A stretch of 64,000 bases of DNA from CAVSRC01 sp963782045 (GCA_963782045.1 CAWAIR010000018.1:248001-312000), one strand, 5' to 3'. Shown: positions 1-11,551, numbered from the stretch's first letter. A program made the numbers and translations. Notes: generated from the sequence alone by a model not told the origin.

Positions 1-2154
<2,154 letters not shown>

Positions 2155-2163
2155 GGGTCTCGG

Positions 2164-2442
2164 TCAGGCGGCGTAGAAGGCGAGCAGGCGGTCGAGCAGA
2201 GGTGAACGCGCGGCGTCAGGCACCGGTTCGCCGCCTACGATCCAGCCGAAAATGACTTGGTCGGGCGTCTCGAGCAGCGCCTCGAAGGCGGCGACGCTTT
2301 CGGCATCGAGGCCGTCGACATGGGCGTCGGCGAAGCGGCCGAGCAGCAGGTCGGTCTCCTTCATGCCCCTGTGCCAGCAGCGGAATTTCAGCCGGCGCCG
2401 GCGCATGGCGAGGTCGTCGCTGGTGTCCTGCCCGTCGCCCAT
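2164..2442 (-). CDS. sdhE: FAD assembly factor SdhE (succinate dehydrogenase assembly)
   Basis: This 92-residue protein belongs to the SdhE/SDHAF2 family, which helps attach FAD covalently to the flavoprotein subunit of succinate dehydrogenase. The family signature RGMKE is at residues 25-29, within a basic N-terminal helix (RRRLKFRCWHRG). The typical ending (GWIVGGEPVP, then a short helix) is present and the length is normal for the family. It lies just upstream of mfd on the same strand, an arrangement often seen in alphaproteobacteria. Confidence 0.93.
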   Translation of the reverse strand: MGDGQDTSDDLAMRRRRLKFRCWHRGMKETDLLLGRFADAHVDGLDAESVAAFEALLETPDQVIFGWIVGGEPVPDAARSPLLDRLLAFYAA

Positions 2443-2532
2443 CGATCCGGTCGTTCCATGGCTGATCGGCGCCGGGCCGGAATCGTGGCACGTCGCTAGG
2501 AGCCGGAGATATAGCGGGTGGGGTCGGGTTTG

Positions 2533-2886
2533 TCAGGGGCTTGGGGCCGCAGCTTGCCGTATTGCTGTCAGCACGGCGTCCGTATTGGCCAGGACCTCGT
2601 TGTTCCAGAAGCGGAGGACCCTGAAGCCACGCCGGCTCAGCTCGAAGTCCCGCGCTCGGTCACTCACATCTTCGGCGTGCTGGCCGCCATCGACTTCCAC
2701 AACCAGGTAATGCTCGAAGCAGGCGAAATCGACGATGGCACCACCGATCGGCACTTGCCGGCGGAACTTGAGGCCGTCCAGCCGGCCATCGCGCAGCCGA
2801 TACCACAGGCGCATCTCGGCATCCGTTGACGTCGAGCGCATCGCCCGGGCAAAACGCCGATGGCGCTGATCGACCCGCTGCCGCAT
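2533..2886 (-). CDS. DUF559 domain protein (PD-(D/E)XK nuclease-like)
   Basis: This 117-residue protein has the DUF559/endonuclease-like fold. TDAEMRLWYRLR near residue 21 is followed by FRRQVPIG and a Vsr/restriction-like core VDFACFEHYLVVEVDGGQH, which contains candidate metal-binding acidic residues D53 and E64. The C-terminal FWNNEVL phrase is typical of the family. The ATG at 2884-2886 was chosen because the frame continues upstream only as noncoding antisense of recG and through a palindromic repeat. The biological role of solitary DUF559 proteins is not established. They are common, often mobile-looking small genes. Confidence 0.85.
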   Translation of the reverse strand: MRQRVDQRHRRFARAMRSTSTDAEMRLWYRLRDGRLDGLKFRRQVPIGGAIVDFACFEHYLVVEVDGGQHAEDVSDRARDFELSRRGFRVLRFWNNEVLANTDAVLTAIRQAAAPSP

Positions 2887-3063
2887 CCCCCTCACCCGGC
2901 TTGCCAGCCAGCTTGGACGAGCCAAGCTGGGGCAAACCGGCCTCCCCCACAAGCGGGGAGGCGACAGGCGGCACAGCCGTGCCGAGTCCCCCTCTCCCCC
3001 CGTGGGAGAGGGCGGATTGCCTTGGTGAGGCGAAGCCGAGCTTAGGCAATCCGGGTGAGGGGG
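2887..3063. repeat. Intergenic palindromic repeat between DUF559 gene and recG
   Basis: The segment starts with cccctcacccgg and ends with the complementary ccgggtgaggggg, so its ends form an inverted repeat. Nested complementary pieces lie inside: ccagcttggac against gccaagctgg, cctcccccac against an internal gggag, and cctctcccc against gggagaggg. GC content is high and no ORF is convincing. Mosaic palindromic elements of this kind are dispersed in many Hyphomicrobiales genomes. Whether it has a role as a terminator of the divergent neighbours or as a passive element cannot be told from one copy. Confidence 0.7.
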
Positions 3064-3090
3064 CGGCAGCGCTGTGGTACATCCAAGCCC

Positions 3091-5202
3091 ATGCGCCCGG
3101 ACATCCTCAACCCGCTCTTCCGCCCGGTCACCAGCCTCGCCGGCATCGGGCCGAAGCTGGGCGTGGCGCTCGGCCGGCTGGTCGGTGGGCCGGACGAGGA
3201 GGATGCGCCGCGTGTCGTCGATCTGTTGTTCCACTTTCCCGTCGGCATCATCGACCGCAGCCGCCAACTCGGCATCGCCGAGGCACCGGAAGGGGGGATT
3301 GTCACCCTCAAGGTCAGGATCGACCGCCACCAGAAGCCGCCGCGCGGCAACAGGCGCGTTCCGTGGCGTGTGTTCGCCCATGACGAAACCGGCGAGATCG
3401 CCCTCACCTTCTTCCACGCCCATGGCGACTATTTGGAGAAGACGCTTGCCGTTGGCGCGACGCTCTATGTCAGCGGCAAGGTCGAATGGTTCAACGGCCG
3501 CCCGGCCATGGTCCATCCCGATCATATCGTTGACGAAAAGGACTTCGCCAGCCTGCCGCTGATCGAGCCGGTCTATCCGATGACCGCCGGCATCGCGCGC
3601 AAGACACTCGCCCGGGCGGTGAGCGAGGCGGTCGCCAACCTGCCGGAACTGCCGGAGTGGCTCGACCCGACGCTGGTTACGCAACGCGGCTGGACGGGTT
3701 TCGCAACCGCTCTTGCCAAGGTGCATCACCCCGAGACCGCCGCCGACCTCGATCCGGCCGCAGCGCACATCGCCCGGCTTGCCTATGACGAGTTGCTCGC
3801 CAGCCAGTTGGCGCTGGCCTTGATGCGCGAGCACCAGCGCAAGAGCACCGGCACGGCGCGGAAGGGCGATGGCAAGCTGCGCTCCAGGCTGATGGCCGCC
3901 CTGCCCTTCACGCTCACCGGCAGCCAGACCGCGGCACTTGCCGACATCGAAAAGGATCTGGCCGCGCCGGAGCGCATGCTGCGCCTGCTGCAAGGCGATG
4001 TCGGTTCCGGCAAGACCGTCGTGGCGCTGATTGCCGCCGCCAATGTCATCGAGGCCGAAGGCCAGGCGGCGCTGATGGCGCCGACCGAGCTGCTCGTCCG
4101 CCAGCATGCCCGTACCATCGCGCCGCTGGCCGAAGCGGCCGGCATAAGCTTCGCCGTGCTCACCGGCCGCGAGAAGGGCCGCGAGCGCGAGGCGATCCTC
4201 GCCGGCCTCGCCGACGGCTCGATCCACCTGCTGATCGGCACCCACGCCCTCTTCCAGGCCGGCGTCGCCTTCGACGATCTGGCCCTGGTCGTGGTCGACG
4301 AGCAGCACCGCTTCGGCGTCCACCAGCGCCTGGCGCTCACCGCCAAGGGCGGCGCCACCGACGTGCTGGTGATGACCGCCACCCCCATCCCGCGCACGCT
4401 TGTGCTCACCTATTACGGCGACATGGACGTGTCGCGGCTGACCGAGAAGCCGGCCGGCCGCAAGCCGATCGATACCCGCGTGGTGCCGCTCGACCGGCTG
4501 GACGAGGTGGTCGCGCGCATCCGCCGCGCCATTGCCGACGGCGCCAAGGCCTATTGGGTCTGTCCGCTGGTGGAAGAATCCGAAATCCTCGACGATGTCG
4601 CCGCGGCCGAGCAGCGCCATGCGGCGCTGGAGGAAGCCCTTGGCCCCGTGGTCGGCCTCGTCCACGGCCGCATGAAGGCCACCGAACGCGATCCGGTGAT
4701 GGCACGCTTCCTCTCCGGCGAGATCAAGGTGCTGGTCGCCACCACCGTGGTCGAGGTCGGCGTCGACGTGCCCGATGCCACCATCATGGTGATCGAGCAC
4801 GCCGAGCGCTTCGGCCTTGCCCAGCTTCACCAGTTGCGCGGCCGGGTCGGTCGCAGCGACCGGCCCTCCACCTGCCTGCTGCTCTATCGCACCCCGCTCG
4901 GCGCCATCGCCCGCGAGCGGCTGGCGATCATGCGCGAGACCGAGGACGGCTTCCGCATCGCCGAGGAGGACTTGAGGCTGCGCGGCGGCGGCGAGGTCCT
5001 CGGTACCCGCCAGTCGGGCATGCCCGGCTTCCGCATCGCCAGCGCCGAACATCATGCCGATCTCATGCAGATGGCCAATGACGACGCCCGCCTCACCGTT
5101 GCCACCGACGCCAACCTGACGACCGCACGCGGACAGGCACTGCGCGTGGCGCTCTATCTCTTCGGCCGCGACGATGCGATCAGGCTGCTGAGGGCCGGTT
5201 GA
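3091..5202 (+). CDS. recG: ATP-dependent DNA helicase RecG
   Basis: RecG (703 residues) remodels stalled replication forks and Holliday junctions. The wedge/OB domain is N-terminal. Walker A GDVGSGKT falls at residues 302-309, the DEQH box (DEQHRFGV) at about 403-406, and TATPIPRT follows. The C-terminal helicase lobe contains QLRGRVGR and the RecG-specific tail GTRQSGMPGF. The ATG at 3091 gives MRPDILNPLF, matching the family N terminus. The frame is open 12 codons further upstream, but that part lies in the repeat. The 3' end overlaps the convergent DUF502 gene by 23 bases. Confidence 0.97.
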   Translation: MRPDILNPLFRPVTSLAGIGPKLGVALGRLVGGPDEEDAPRVVDLLFHFPVGIIDRSRQLGIAEAPEGGIVTLKVRIDRHQKPPRGNRRVPWRVFAHDETGEIALTFFHAHGDYLEKTLAVGATLYVSGKVEWFNGRPAMVHPDHIVDEKDFASLPLIEPVYPMTAGIARKTLARAVSEAVANLPELPEWLDPTLVTQRGWTGFATALAKVHHPETAADLDPAAAHIARLAYDELLASQLALALMREHQRKSTGTARKGDGKLRSRLMAALPFTLTGSQTAALADIEKDLAAPERMLRLLQGDVGSGKTVVALIAAANVIEAEGQAALMAPTELLVRQHARTIAPLAEAAGISFAVLTGREKGREREAILAGLADGSIHLLIGTHALFQAGVAFDDLALVVVDEQHRFGVHQRLALTAKGGATDVLVMTATPIPRTLVLTYYGDMDVSRLTEKPAGRKPIDTRVVPLDRLDEVVARIRRAIADGAKAYWVCPLVEESEILDDVAAAEQRHAALEEALGPVVGLVHGRMKATERDPVMARFLSGEIKVLVATTVVEVGVDVPDATIMVIEHAERFGLAQLHQLRGRVGRSDRPSTCLLLYRTPLGAIARERLAIMRETEDGFRIAEEDLRLRGGGEVLGTRQSGMPGFRIASAEHHADLMQMANDDARLTVATDANLTTARGQALRVALYLFGRDDAIRLLRAG

Positions 5203-5905
5203 ACCGCCGCTTGATTTCCTCGGGGGTCATCTCGCGCGAATTCTCCGGCGTGAATTCCGGCGTCACCAGGCCGGCCGAGATGACCATCTTGGCCGCGTCC
5301 TCGACCGTCATATCGAGGACGATCATCTCGGATCGCTTGACGAAGAGCAGGAAGCCCGAGGTCGGGTTGGGCGTCGTCGGCAGGAACACCGCCACCGTTT
5401 CGTCGATGCGATGATCGATTTCGCCGCGCGCATCGCCCGCGACGAAGACCAGCGACCAGATGCCCTTGCGCGGGTATTCGATCAGCGCCACCGTCTTGAA
5501 GGCGCCCGCCCGCCGCGACAGCACCGTTTCGAAGATCTGCTTCAGCCCGCGGTAGAGGTTGCGGATGATCGGCATGCGGCCGACCAGCAACTCGCCGAGG
5601 AGCACCGTCTGCCGGCCGATGAAGTTGGCGGTGAGGAAGCCGAGCAGGGTGAGGAAGACCAGCGCCACCACCAGCCCGAAGCCCGGCACCGCGAACGGCA
5701 GGTAGTGGTCCGGGCGGTAGATCGGCGGGATGAACGGCGTCACCCAGCTATCCACCCACTTCACGAAGGTCCAGGTGATGTAGATGGTCAGGAACAGCGG
5801 CGCGGCGATGATGAGGCCGGTCAGGAAATAGTTGCGCAGCCGGTGCATCAGCGTTGCGCGCCGCGACGGGTCCGCTTGATGCAGGTCCGTGTCTTCCGGG
5901 TCCAT
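5180..5905 (-). CDS. DUF502 family inner-membrane protein
   Basis: This 241-residue protein has two strong membrane segments (around residues 25-48 and 75-97), then RNLYRGLKQIFETV and a soluble region ending in a short charged tail. This is the DUF502 layout. The family is widespread in proteobacteria and its function is unknown, and nothing in the sequence supports a specific role. It is convergent with recG, which it overlaps by 23 bases, and it lies just downstream of glmS on the same strand. Confidence 0.88.
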   Translation of the reverse strand: MDPEDTDLHQADPSRRATLMHRLRNYFLTGLIIAAPLFLTIYITWTFVKWVDSWVTPFIPPIYRPDHYLPFAVPGFGLVVALVFLTLLGFLTANFIGRQTVLLGELLVGRMPIIRNLYRGLKQIFETVLSRRAGAFKTVALIEYPRKGIWSLVFVAGDARGEIDHRIDETVAVFLPTTPNPTSGFLLFVKRSEMIVLDMTVEDAAKMVISAGLVTPEFTPENSREMTPEEIKRRFNRPSAA

Positions 5906-5973
5906 GCCAGCATCCCTGCCGCAATTCCGCCCTCACGGCATCATGGCAGAGATCGCGGTCCCACGCGACAGAT

Positions 5974-7800
5974 TCACTCGACCGTGACTGACTTGGCCAG
6001 GTTGCGGGGCTGGTCGACGTCCGTGCCTAAAATGACGGCAGTATGATAGGCCAGGAGCTGAACCGGCAGCGCATAGACCAGGGGGGCCACGCTCGCCGGC
6101 ATTTCCGGCAATATCAGCGTTTCCACCGCGTCGATCGCCGCGGCCGCCTGCCCCTTGCGGTCGGTCGCCAGGATGATGCGGCCGCCGCGGGCGGCCACCT
6201 CCTGCATGTTGGACACGGTCTTTTCGAAGATGTGGTCGTGGGGCGCGATCACCACCACCGGCATTTCCTCGTCGATTAGCGCGATCGGCCCGTGCTTGAG
6301 CTCGCCGGCGGCGTAGCCCTCGGCATGGATGTAGGAGATTTCCTTGAGCTTGAGCGCGCCCTCCAGCGCGATCGGGAAGCTGGTGCCGCGGCCGAGATAG
6401 AGCACGTGGTGGACGTGCGAGATTTCGCGGGCGAGCGCCTCGATCGAGGCTTCCAGCCTGAGCGCCTCGTTCATCAGGCGCGGAACTTCGCTCAAGGCCG
6501 CGACCAACTTCTCCTCGTCGCGCGCCGACAGGTTGCCGCGTGCCCGGCCGGCAGCCACCGCCAGAACCGCCAGCACCGCAAGCTGGCAGGTGAACGCCTT
6601 GGTCGAAGCGACGCCGATCTCTGGCCCGGCAAGGGTGGGCAAGATGGTGTCGGCCTCGCGGGCGATGGTCGAACCGGCGACGTTGACGACGGCGGCGACC
6701 TTCTGGCCCTCAGCCTTGGCGTAGCGCAACGAGGCGAGCGTGTCGGCGGTCTCGCCTGATTGCGAGATGACGATGCTGAGGCCCTTCGCCGTCAGTGGCT
6801 GTTCGCGATAGCGGAACTCGGAGGCGATATCGATGTCGGTCGGCAGCCTCGCGAAGCGCTCGAACCAGTATTTGGCGACGATGCCGGCATAGTAGGCGGT
6901 GCCGCAGGCGGTGATCGACAGGCGGTCGAGCGCGGCGAAGTCGATGCCGAGGTCCGCCGGCAGGGCGGCGCGGCCGGCGGCAAGGTCAAGATAGTGGGCG
7001 AGCGTATGGCCGACCACCTCCGGCTGCTCGTGGATCTCCTTGGCCATGAAGTGGCGATGGTTGCCGCGGTCGACCAGCAGGCTGGAGGCGGCGGTGCGCA
7101 CGACAGGCCGTTCGGCCTCGGCACCGGTTTCGTCGTAGATCGTCACGCCGGCGTGGGTGAGCACCGCCCAGTCGCCGTCGTCGAGATAGGTGACGCGGTC
7201 GGTGAACGGCGCCAGCGCGATGGCGTCGGAGCCGAAATACATGTCGCCGTCGCCGTAGCCGACGGCGAGCGGGCTGCCGCGACGGGCGCCGATCATCAGG
7301 TCGTCCTCGCCCTCGAAGATGATGGCGAAGGCGAAGGCCCCGGTGAGCCGCTTCAGCGCCGCGCCCACCGCCGCGGTCGGCGCCATGCCGGTTTGCAGAT
7401 TGGCGGTGATGAGATGGGCGACGACCTCGGTGTCGGTCTCGGTCAGGAATCTGGCACCGGCGGCGGTCAGCTCCTCGCGCAGCTCGCGAAAGTTCTCGAT
7501 GATGCCGTTGTGGACCAGCGCCACCCGCTCGGTGGCGTGGGGATGGGCATTGCCCTCGGTCGGCGCCCCGTGCGTTGCCCAGCGGGTGTGGCCGATGCCG
7601 GTGTGGCCGGCAAGCGGCTCTCTGCCGAGCCGCGACTCGAGGTTGCGCAGCTTGCCCTCGGCGCGCCGCCGCGTCAGGTGGCCCTCTTCCAGGGTCGCCA
7701 CGCCGGCTGAGTCATAGCCGCGGTATTCCAGTCGCTTCAGCGCGTCGACCAGGAGCGGCGCCACCGGCTCCCGGCCGAGGATGCCAACGATCCCGCACAT
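5974..7800 (-). CDS. glmS: Glutamine--fructose-6-phosphate aminotransferase (isomerizing)
   Basis: GlmS (608 residues) makes glucosamine-6-phosphate, the first committed step to UDP-GlcNAc. The start at 7800 gives MCGIVGILG, placing the N-terminal nucleophile Cys at residue 2 (residue 1 after Met removal). In-frame ATGs lie further upstream, but they would bury that Cys. The class II amidotransferase domain is followed by two SIS sugar-isomerase domains (ISQSGETADT, STKAFTCQ) and the invariant tail DQPRNLAKSVTVE. It is on the same strand as glmU, which acts two steps later, but about 320 bases separate them. Confidence 0.97.
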   Translation of the reverse strand: MCGIVGILGREPVAPLLVDALKRLEYRGYDSAGVATLEEGHLTRRRAEGKLRNLESRLGREPLAGHTGIGHTRWATHGAPTEGNAHPHATERVALVHNGIIENFRELREELTAAGARFLTETDTEVVAHLITANLQTGMAPTAAVGAALKRLTGAFAFAIIFEGEDDLMIGARRGSPLAVGYGDGDMYFGSDAIALAPFTDRVTYLDDGDWAVLTHAGVTIYDETGAEAERPVVRTAASSLLVDRGNHRHFMAKEIHEQPEVVGHTLAHYLDLAAGRAALPADLGIDFAALDRLSITACGTAYYAGIVAKYWFERFARLPTDIDIASEFRYREQPLTAKGLSIVISQSGETADTLASLRYAKAEGQKVAAVVNVAGSTIAREADTILPTLAGPEIGVASTKAFTCQLAVLAVLAVAAGRARGNLSARDEEKLVAALSEVPRLMNEALRLEASIEALAREISHVHHVLYLGRGTSFPIALEGALKLKEISYIHAEGYAAGELKHGPIALIDEEMPVVVIAPHDHIFEKTVSNMQEVAARGGRIILATDRKGQAAAAIDAVETLILPEMPASVAPLVYALPVQLLAYHTAVILGTDVDQPRNLAKSVTVE

Positions 7801-8122
7801 CTCACCGCACTCCCCCGAGTCCTGCCTCTGGCCGACCATGTAGCGGTCCGAGGCCAAGGGCGGGAAATCAAAAGCTGTTTCGCCGCTGATATACGCCGGC
7901 CGGGTGCTCGGCGGTGTTCCCGTCTGTGCTTGTCGTTAATCGGGCCGCGACGTGTCCCGGGCGCAGCGCGGTGCGCGAGGGCCGCGCTGCAGACCCGTGA
8001 CCCGTGAGCGTCTTGGGCCCCGGACGCGGCCCGTAGCCCGGATGGAGCGGAGCGCAATCCGGGGGCGCCTGTCCCGCATTTCGCTTCGCCGCATGCGGGC
8101 CCCGACATGGGCGTGGAACGTC
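7801..8122. other. Intergenic region glmS-glmU with palindromic repeat sequences
   Basis: This 322-base gap contains no credible gene. At 8033-8066 it holds gtagcccggatgg...caatccggg, a REP-like unit whose ends are complementary (cccggat/atccggg). Immediately after, at 8073-8099, cccgcat and atgcggg form a second hairpin. The two hairpins end about 24 bases before the stop of glmU, so they could terminate glmU transcription. Promoter elements for glmS are expected near 7801-7900 but none stands out. Confidence 0.6.
8033..8099. repeat. REP-like palindromic unit downstream of glmU
   Basis: Two adjacent hairpins can be drawn: tagcccggatggagcgg/agcgcaatccggg (8034-8063) and cccgcatttcgc/gccgcatgcggg (8073-8099). 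The first matches the widespread 'AGCCCGGATG..GCAATCCGGG' type of intergenic repeat known from rhizobial genomes. Identification rests on recall of that pattern, and only one copy is in this window. Confidence 0.55.
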
Positions 8123-9481
8123 CTATTTCTTCTTCGCCTGGCGCGAGAGCAACTTTTTCTCGCGGAACTTGCGTGCCCAGTCCGGTTTCTCGACCTGCGT
8201 CCCGCGGGCAATCGCCAGCGCGTCGGCCGGCACGTCGCGGGAAATCACGCTGCCCGCCGCCACGCTGGCGCCGTCGCCGATCTTCACCGGCGCCACCAGC
8301 ACCGCGTTGGAGCCGATCGAGACGTTGGCGCCGATCTCGGTGCGGAACTTGTCGAAGCCGTCGTAATTGGCGGTGATCGTGCCGGCACCGATGTTGGTCT
8401 TCGCCCCGATATGGGCGTCGCCGATATAGGCCAGATGATTGGCCTTGGCGCCGGCATCGAGCCGCGCCGATTTCACCTCGACGAAATCGCCGATATGGAC
8501 GTTCTCGCCGATGTCGGCGCCCGGCCGCAGCCGCGCGAACGGCCCGATCAGGGCGCCGCTGGCGATGGTCGCCCCCTCGATATGGCAGTTGGCGCGGATG
8601 AGCACGTTGTCGGCGACCGTCACGCCGGGGCCGAAGAAGACGTTGGGCTCGAGCGTCACGTCGCGGCCGAGTTTGGTGTCGTGGCTGAACCAGACCGTCG
8701 ACGGCGCGATCATGGTGACGCCGGCCGCCATCGCCTCTTCGCGGGCGCGCTTCTGCCAGAGGCCCTCGACGTGGGCGAGCTGGCCGCGCGAATTGACGCC
8801 GGCCACCTCGTCGGCCTCGGCCTCGACCACGACCACCTTCTTGCCTGCCGCGGCGGCGATCTCGACGGCGTCGGTCAGGTAGTATTCGCCCTTGGCGTTG
8901 TCGGTGCCGATCTTGCCGAGGAGCCGCAGGAGCCCCTCGCCGCGAAAGGCCATGACCCCGGCGTTGCAGAGGCCGATCAGCTTCTCCTCGGGGCTGGCGT
9001 CCTTCTCCTCGTGGATCGCCACGAGCTGGCGCCCGTCGGTGATCAGGCGGCCGTAGCCGAACGGGTCCGGCGGGCGGAAGCCGAGGACGGCGATATCGGC
9101 ACCGCGCGCCAGCCCGGCGCGCAGGCGCCGGAAAGTCTTGCCGGTGACCAGCGGCGTGTCGCCGAAGACGACCAGCACGTCGTCGGCGCCTCGCTGGATC
9201 GCCTTCTTCGCCGCCAGCACGGCGTGGCCGGTGCCGAGGCGCTTTTCCTGAACATAGGTTTCGGCGCCCGCGGCGGACTTCGCCAGAAAGGCGCCGACCG
9301 CCTCCATCGCCGGCCCGACGATCACGGCGACGGCGTCGGCGCCGCTGCCCTCGGCCGCCTTCAGCACGTGGCCGAGCATGGGCAGCCCGGCGACCCTGTG
9401 CAGCACCTTGGGCGTGGCGGATCTCATCCGCGTCCCCTCGCCGGCGGCGAGGATGATGGCAAGGCAGGAGCGTTTCGGCAT
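8123..9481 (-). CDS. glmU: Bifunctional UDP-GlcNAc pyrophosphorylase / GlcN-1-P N-acetyltransferase
   Basis: GlmU (452 residues) acetylates glucosamine-1-phosphate and uridylylates it to UDP-GlcNAc, the precursor of peptidoglycan, LPS and surface polysaccharide. The N-terminal nucleotidyltransferase starts with LAAGEGTRMRS and contains GTGHAVL and GEYYLTDAV. The C-terminal left-handed beta-helix has hexapeptide repeats (ANCHIEGA, GIGDGASVAAGS type). The ATG at 9481 gives MPKRSCLAIILAAGEGTRM, which fits the family. The frame extends further upstream, but only as antisense of ccdA. Confidence 0.97.
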   Translation of the reverse strand: MPKRSCLAIILAAGEGTRMRSATPKVLHRVAGLPMLGHVLKAAEGSGADAVAVIVGPAMEAVGAFLAKSAAGAETYVQEKRLGTGHAVLAAKKAIQRGADDVLVVFGDTPLVTGKTFRRLRAGLARGADIAVLGFRPPDPFGYGRLITDGRQLVAIHEEKDASPEEKLIGLCNAGVMAFRGEGLLRLLGKIGTDNAKGEYYLTDAVEIAAAAGKKVVVVEAEADEVAGVNSRGQLAHVEGLWQKRAREEAMAAGVTMIAPSTVWFSHDTKLGRDVTLEPNVFFGPGVTVADNVLIRANCHIEGATIASGALIGPFARLRPGADIGENVHIGDFVEVKSARLDAGAKANHLAYIGDAHIGAKTNIGAGTITANYDGFDKFRTEIGANVSIGSNAVLVAPVKIGDGASVAAGSVISRDVPADALAIARGTQVEKPDWARKFREKKLLSRQAKKK

Positions 9482-9561
9482 GAACTTCCCCGGATGGCGT
9501 TGTTCGCGGCCTGTGCCAGCTGCATGGGGCCGGAACAAGGCGGCATTATCGCCGATTCGGT

Positions 9562-10299
9562 TTAGCCGATGTTGGCGAGGCCCGGAAAGGTCTCCAGCAG
9601 CCAGTAGGAGACGGTCGCCATGCCGCCGGTGATGAACAGCACGCCGGTGACCACCAGCAACCCGCCCATCACCTTTTCCACCGTGCCGAGATGGGCGCGG
9701 AAGCGGCGCATGAAGCCGAGGAACGGTCCGGAGAAAAGCCCGGCGACGATGAACGGGATGCCGAGCCCGAGCGAATAGGCGGCAAGCAGCAGCGCCCCGC
9801 GCGAAACCGTCGCCTCGCTGCCGGCAACCGCCAGGATCGCCGCCAGCACCGGGCCGATGCACGGCGTCCAGCCGAAGGCGAAGGCAAGCCCCATGACATA
9901 GGCGCCGACCGGCCCCGCCGCCTGGTTGGTCACCTGCACGCGCGCCTCGCGGCTGAGGATCGCGATGCGGAAGACGCCGAGGAAATGCAGGCCCATGACG
10001 ATGATGACCACGCCGCCGATCACCGAGAGCACGTCGATGTGGCTGCGCACCAGTTGTCCGACGGCCGAAGCCGCGGCGCCGAGCGCGATGAAGACGGTGG
10101 CGAAGCCAAGCACGAAGGCGAGCGAGGCGGTCAGCACCGTGCGCCGGGCGACCTGCACGTCGCCCTTGCCGGTGAGCTGGTCGAGGCTGACGCCGGCCAT
10201 GTAGCAGAGATACGGCGGCACCAGCGGCAGCACGCAGGGCGAGAGGAAGGAGACGAGGCCGGCCAGGGCCGCGCCGGAAACGGTGACATCGATGGCCAT
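9562..10299 (-). CDS. ccdA: Cytochrome c biogenesis protein CcdA (thiol-disulfide membrane transporter)
   Basis: This 245-residue polytopic membrane protein of the CcdA/DsbD-beta family carries reducing equivalents across the inner membrane to periplasmic thioredoxin-like proteins for cytochrome c maturation. About six hydrophobic segments are visible. The two redox Cys motifs are SPCVLPLVPPYLCYMAG near residue 20 and GWTPCIGPV near residue 147. No ccm genes lie next to it in this window. The stop is 80 bases from the glmU start. Confidence 0.92.
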   Translation of the reverse strand: MAIDVTVSGAALAGLVSFLSPCVLPLVPPYLCYMAGVSLDQLTGKGDVQVARRTVLTASLAFVLGFATVFIALGAAASAVGQLVRSHIDVLSVIGGVVIIVMGLHFLGVFRIAILSREARVQVTNQAAGPVGAYVMGLAFAFGWTPCIGPVLAAILAVAGSEATVSRGALLLAAYSLGLGIPFIVAGLFSGPFLGFMRRFRAHLGTVEKVMGGLLVVTGVLFITGGMATVSYWLLETFPGLANIG

Positions 10300-10430
10300 G
10301 CCGGCGGAACGGGTCCTGCGGTTGCGGTCGCCGCGGCGGTTATAGGCGTTGCCGCCGCCCGGCCACAGTCACCTTTGCGCGAGGCGAGCGGGGCATTTCG
10401 CCGCCGGGCCTCGAACCACGAGGCCGCTCC

Positions 10431-11480
10431 CTACCCGCCGGTCATGCTCATGTGGCGGGAGACGGCCGGCCGCTGGTGGGCGCGGTCGATGACGAAGTCG
10501 TGGCCCTTGGGCTTGCGCCCGATCGCCTCGTCGATGGCCGCGTGGAGAGCCTCGTCGCCCTCGGAGGCGCGCAAGGGGGCGCGCAGATCGGCGGCGTCCT
10601 CCTGGCCCAGGCACATGTAGAGCGTGCCGGTGCAGGTCACCCGCACCCGGTTGCAGCCCTCGCAGAAATTGTGGGTGAGCGGCGTGATGAAACCGAGCCG
10701 CCCGCCGGTCTCGGCAATGCGCACATAGCGCGCCGGTCCGCCGGTCGAGTCGGGCAGGTCCTGAAGCGTCCAGTGGCGCGCCAGCCGCGCCCTGACCGCG
10801 CTCAACGGCAGATACTGGTCGGTGCGGTCGGCGCCGATCTCGCCGAGCGGCATGGTCTCGATCAGCGTCAGCTCCATGCCGGACCCGTGGGTCCAGCGGA
10901 TGAGATCGTCGATCTCGTCCTCGTTGACCCCCTTGAGCGCCACCGCGTTGATCTTGACCGAAAGGCCGGCGTCTCGCGCCGCCGCGATGCCGGCCTCGAC
11001 CTTGGCGAGATCGCCCCAGCGGGTGATCGCCTTGAACTTCACCGGGTCGAGCGTGTCGACCGAGACGTTGATGCGCCTGACCCCGGCGTCAGCCAGTTCG
11101 CCGGCGAAGCGGGCAAGCTGCGAGCCGTTGGTGGTCAGCGTCAGTTCGTCGAGCGCCCCGCTATCCAGATGCCGGCCGAGCGCGCGCACCAGGCTCATGA
11201 CGTCGCGGCGAACCAGCGGCTCGCCGCCGGTAAGGCGGAGCTTGCGCACGCCGCGCGCCACGAAGGCCGAGCACAGGCGGTCGAGTTCCTCCAGGCTGAG
11301 GACGTCCTTCTTGGGCAGGAAGGTCATGTCCTCGGCCATGCAGTAGACGCAGCGGAAATCGCAGCGATCGGTCACCGAGACGCGCAGATAGGTGATCGAC
11401 CGGCCGAAGCGGTCGGTGAGCGGCGCGTGCCCGATAGCGGTGCTCAAGTCTGGTTCCCTCCCCTGCCAGCCGGCCTGCAC
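10431..11480 (-). CDS. moaA: GTP 3',8-cyclase MoaA (molybdenum cofactor synthesis)
   Basis: MoaA (349 residues) is a radical SAM enzyme for the first step of molybdopterin synthesis. The SAM-binding [4Fe-4S] cysteines are C40, C44 and C47 (TDRCDFRCVYCM). The second cluster lies in the C-terminal part (CEGCNRVRVTC...MC). The essential Gly-Gly tail is present as the last two residues. The radical SAM glycine motif TGGEPLVRRD is also seen. The start is uncertain by about a dozen residues, because the family core begins near LTDRFGRSI. No other moa genes are in the window. Confidence 0.96.
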   Translation of the reverse strand: MQAGWQGREPDLSTAIGHAPLTDRFGRSITYLRVSVTDRCDFRCVYCMAEDMTFLPKKDVLSLEELDRLCSAFVARGVRKLRLTGGEPLVRRDVMSLVRALGRHLDSGALDELTLTTNGSQLARFAGELADAGVRRINVSVDTLDPVKFKAITRWGDLAKVEAGIAAARDAGLSVKINAVALKGVNEDEIDDLIRWTHGSGMELTLIETMPLGEIGADRTDQYLPLSAVRARLARHWTLQDLPDSTGGPARYVRIAETGGRLGFITPLTHNFCEGCNRVRVTCTGTLYMCLGQEDAADLRAPLRASEGDEALHAAIDEAIGRKPKGHDFVIDRAHQRPAVSRHMSMTGG

Positions 11481-11551
11481 ATATCGCGACCATGTAATGT
11501 TTCGAGTTCAAGCGATCAATCCGGCCGTACATATCGCCCGGGCGGGACCGG

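Noticed and set aside
2887..5055. Upstream part of an 840-codon minus-strand ORF crossing recG
   Set aside because: Only its last 117 codons (2533-2886) are a real gene (DUF559). The rest is recG antisense and a palindromic repeat.
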